Shown piece after piece: positions 36,300 through 38,026 of a stretch of DNA of 38,026 bases (positions are counted from its first letter, which is position 1; each line of letters opens with the position of its first letter). Below the pieces are notes generated by a model. That model was not told the DNA's origin. It did no database searches and saw only the letters and a list, made by a program, of their open reading frames with translations. Source of the DNA: Clostridiales bacterium (lineage in GTDB: Bacteria > Bacillota > Clostridia > Lachnospirales > CAMVHY01); the NCBI GenBank assembly GCA_031265515.1, contig JAISCN010000029.1, forward strand, positions 1-38,026, read 5' to 3'. Position numbers and translations under genes: made by a program.

Positions 36300-37715
36300 A
36301 TGATTAGAACTAGATTTGCTCCTAGTCCAACAGGTTATATGCATGTTGGAAACTTGAGAACTGCTCTCTTTTCTTATTTAATAGCAAAAAAAAATAACGG
36401 AAAATTTATTTTAAGAATAGAAGATACAGACCAAAAAAGATTTTTAAACGATTCAAAAGATTTTATATTTAAGACTTTAAAGCAAGCTGGACTAAAATAC
36501 GATGAAGGTCCCGATATTGGAGGAGAATTCGGTCCTTATATTCAAAGCGAAAGAAAAGAAATTTATCTTTATTTTGCTGACAAACTATTAAAAGATAAAA
36601 AGGCTTTTTATTGTTTTTGCAAGGCTAATAATAAAGATAAAAATATTTGTAGATGCGAAGAACTTGATGACAACGAGATAAATAAAAAAATTTTATCAAG
36701 AGAAAGTTATGTAATTAGACAAAAAATTTTTTGTGGCACAACTAAATTTGTTGATTTAATTTACGGTGAAATCACAATAAATAATACTGAACTTGACAAA
36801 CAAATATTAATAAAATCTGATGGATTTGCTACTTATAATTTTGCAAATGTTATAGATGACCACTTGATGAAAATAACTCACGTTGTTCGTGGATGCGAGT
36901 ATTTGTCGTCGACTCCAAAATATAATTTGTTATATAATTTTTTTAATTGGGAAATTCCAAAATATATTCATTTGCCTCTTATATTGAATAATAATGGTGA
37001 AAAACTATCAAAACGTCACGGTTCGGTATCCTTTGAAGATTTGATCAATCAAGGATTTTTACCTGAAGCAATAATAAATTACATAGCATTTTTGGGTTGG
37101 AGTCCTGATGATAATACTAAAGAATTATTTTATTTAAATGAATTAGAAAAAATATTCGATATAAAAAAAATTTCACGTTCGCCAGCAATTTTTGATATTA
37201 AAAAAATAACTTGGATGAATGGACAACATATAAAAAAACTTCCTGAAGAGATTTTTTTAAATTTTTCAAGAAAATATTTAGAATCAAAAATCGATGACAA
37301 AAATATAGACATTAAAAAATTGGCAAAATTCTCTCAAACTCGTATTAATTTTATTAATCAAGCTGGAGAGTTATTTGATTTTTTAAATAAAATAAAAAAC
37401 TATAGTATAGATCTTTTCAAAAGAGAAAAGATAAAATGTGATTTATATATATCTAATTTAGTTCTCAAAAATTCTCTTGAAATTTTTTGTATTATTGAAA
37501 AAGAAGACTGGAATGAAAAAAATCTGAAAGAAAAAATCTTAAAACTAATTGATAAATTAAATCTTAAATCAAGACAAGTTTTTTGGCCTATAAGAGTCGC
37601 GTTGTCTGGGCAAGAAAATTCCCCGTGCGGTGCTATTGAAATCGCAGAAATTTTAAAAAAAACAGAGACAATAAATAGAATCAAGATTGCAATAGATAAG
37701 ATAAATATCAAATAA
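36300..37715 (+). CDS. gltX: Glutamyl-tRNA synthetase
   Basis: Class I synthetase that charges tRNA-Glu (and often tRNA-Gln for later amidation). The 471-residue product has the normal length, FAPSPTGYMHVGNLRTALF at the N-terminus with the HIGH-type HVGN (15-18), a CxC/CxC zinc knuckle (Cys105, 107, 117, 119), the KMSKS-type KLSKR (235-239) and an anticodon-binding helical C-terminal domain ending with GAIEIAEILKK. The ATG lacks a good Shine-Dalgarno. It is divergent from the glycosyltransferase across 100 bases. A tRNA-Glu gene lies 23 kb upstream. Confidence 0.97.
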   Translation: MIRTRFAPSPTGYMHVGNLRTALFSYLIAKKNNGKFILRIEDTDQKRFLNDSKDFIFKTLKQAGLKYDEGPDIGGEFGPYIQSERKEIYLYFADKLLKDKKAFYCFCKANNKDKNICRCEELDDNEINKKILSRESYVIRQKIFCGTTKFVDLIYGEITINNTELDKQILIKSDGFATYNFANVIDDHLMKITHVVRGCEYLSSTPKYNLLYNFFNWEIPKYIHLPLILNNNGEKLSKRHGSVSFEDLINQGFLPEAIINYIAFLGWSPDDNTKELFYLNELEKIFDIKKISRSPAIFDIKKITWMNGQHIKKLPEEIFLNFSRKYLESKIDDKNIDIKKLAKFSQTRINFINQAGELFDFLNKIKNYSIDLFKREKIKCDLYISNLVLKNSLEIFCIIEKEDWNEKNLKEKILKLIDKLNLKSRQVFWPIRVALSGQENSPCGAIEIAEILKKTETINRIKIAIDKINIK

Positions 37716-38026
37716 ATAAAAATTTTTAATTTCTAAAAAAAGTAATAGATTTTACTTTGAAAACTATTTGATTTTTAATATTTTTTATATAAAAACCCTT
37801 GTTATTTTAAACCGTCCGAGTATACTATCACAAAAAAAATAATCAAGAAAAATTTTAAAAATATTTTCTAAATAAAAAAAAAAATCACTTTTTTAAATGT
37901 CATCAAAATAAAATATTTTCAAAAAATAAAAAATAATATAGTCAAAATTACTATCAAATAGCAGAAGAAATAAATAAATATTTTGTTTAAAAAAGATATA
38001 AAGATAGATAAAAAATTATTTTGATA
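37716..38026. other. Right-edge non-coding region
   Basis: This AT-rich stretch follows gltX. A weak hairpin (AAAGTAA / TTACTTT near 37739-37759) could end gltX transcription but has no adjacent T-run. No gene or RNA is recognised up to the window edge. Confidence 0.45.

Overview
This window looks like chromosome from a very AT-rich (by eye about a quarter GC), reduced bacterium of the endospore-forming Clostridia. The reasons are spoIIE and spoIID, LL-diaminopimelate aminotransferase (dapL), a V/A-type ATPase of Firmicutes layout, groESL, rubrerythrin (anaerobe) and stripped-down versions of dnaX and gdpP. Expanded, decaying lineage-specific gene families and a truncated rotary-ATPase operon suggest a host-associated or endosymbiotic lifestyle, for example a clostridial gut or protist symbiont. 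That taxonomic guess is inference; no 16S gene is present.

Layout. 1-0.8 kb: 5' part of a large helical-repeat protein (minus strand, runs off the left edge; absent from the ORF track). 1.3-4.4 kb: dnaB, then three small membrane proteins built from five copies of one two-helix module resembling VirB2/Maff2 pilin-like proteins. 4.5-9.4 kb, minus strand: an SH3b-NlpC/P60 hydrolase with a structured leader, spoIIE and dapL. 9.7-11.9 kb: groES-groEL with a clear sigma-A promoter and terminator. 12.2-12.9 kb: rubrerythrin and tRNA-Glu(CUC). 13.0-14.6 kb: a secreted, membrane-anchored papain-family protease. 14.6-18.7 kb: V-ATPase subunits G/H, C, I, K and F, ending in what looks like a 23-codon stump of the catalytic A-subunit gene. 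18.9-22.6 kb: an accessory region with two unknown membrane proteins, a promoter-driven structured RNA candidate, a decayed repeat-family gene and a ROK-kinase fragment. 22.7-28.0 kb: lepA, glyA, dnaX and spoIID. 28.3-29.9 kb: an unknown coiled-coil protein. 30.2-32.3 kb: ychF and a stand-alone gdpP catalytic domain. 32.5-34.9 kb: a pseudogene and its intact tandem paralogue. 35.1-37.7 kb: a GT4 lipid glycosyltransferase and gltX.

Most notable results. (a) Two conserved genes appear to start at non-canonical codons that the ORF track misses: dnaX at ATT and the glycosyltransferase at ATA, each with a Shine-Dalgarno at the right distance and family-typical N-termini. (b) The V-ATPase operon stops abruptly at an atpA remnant, so E, A, B and D are absent here. 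(c) Two copies of one lineage-specific family share a promoter-proximal inverted repeat in which a base change in one arm is matched in the other. (d) A modular array of pilin-like membrane proteins lies beside a cell-wall hydrolase.

Start codons are unusually varied (ATG, GTG, many TTG, plus ATT and ATA). GGTGA, the downstream half of the consensus Shine-Dalgarno, is often used with short spacing, and I used it to choose several starts that differ from the ORF track.
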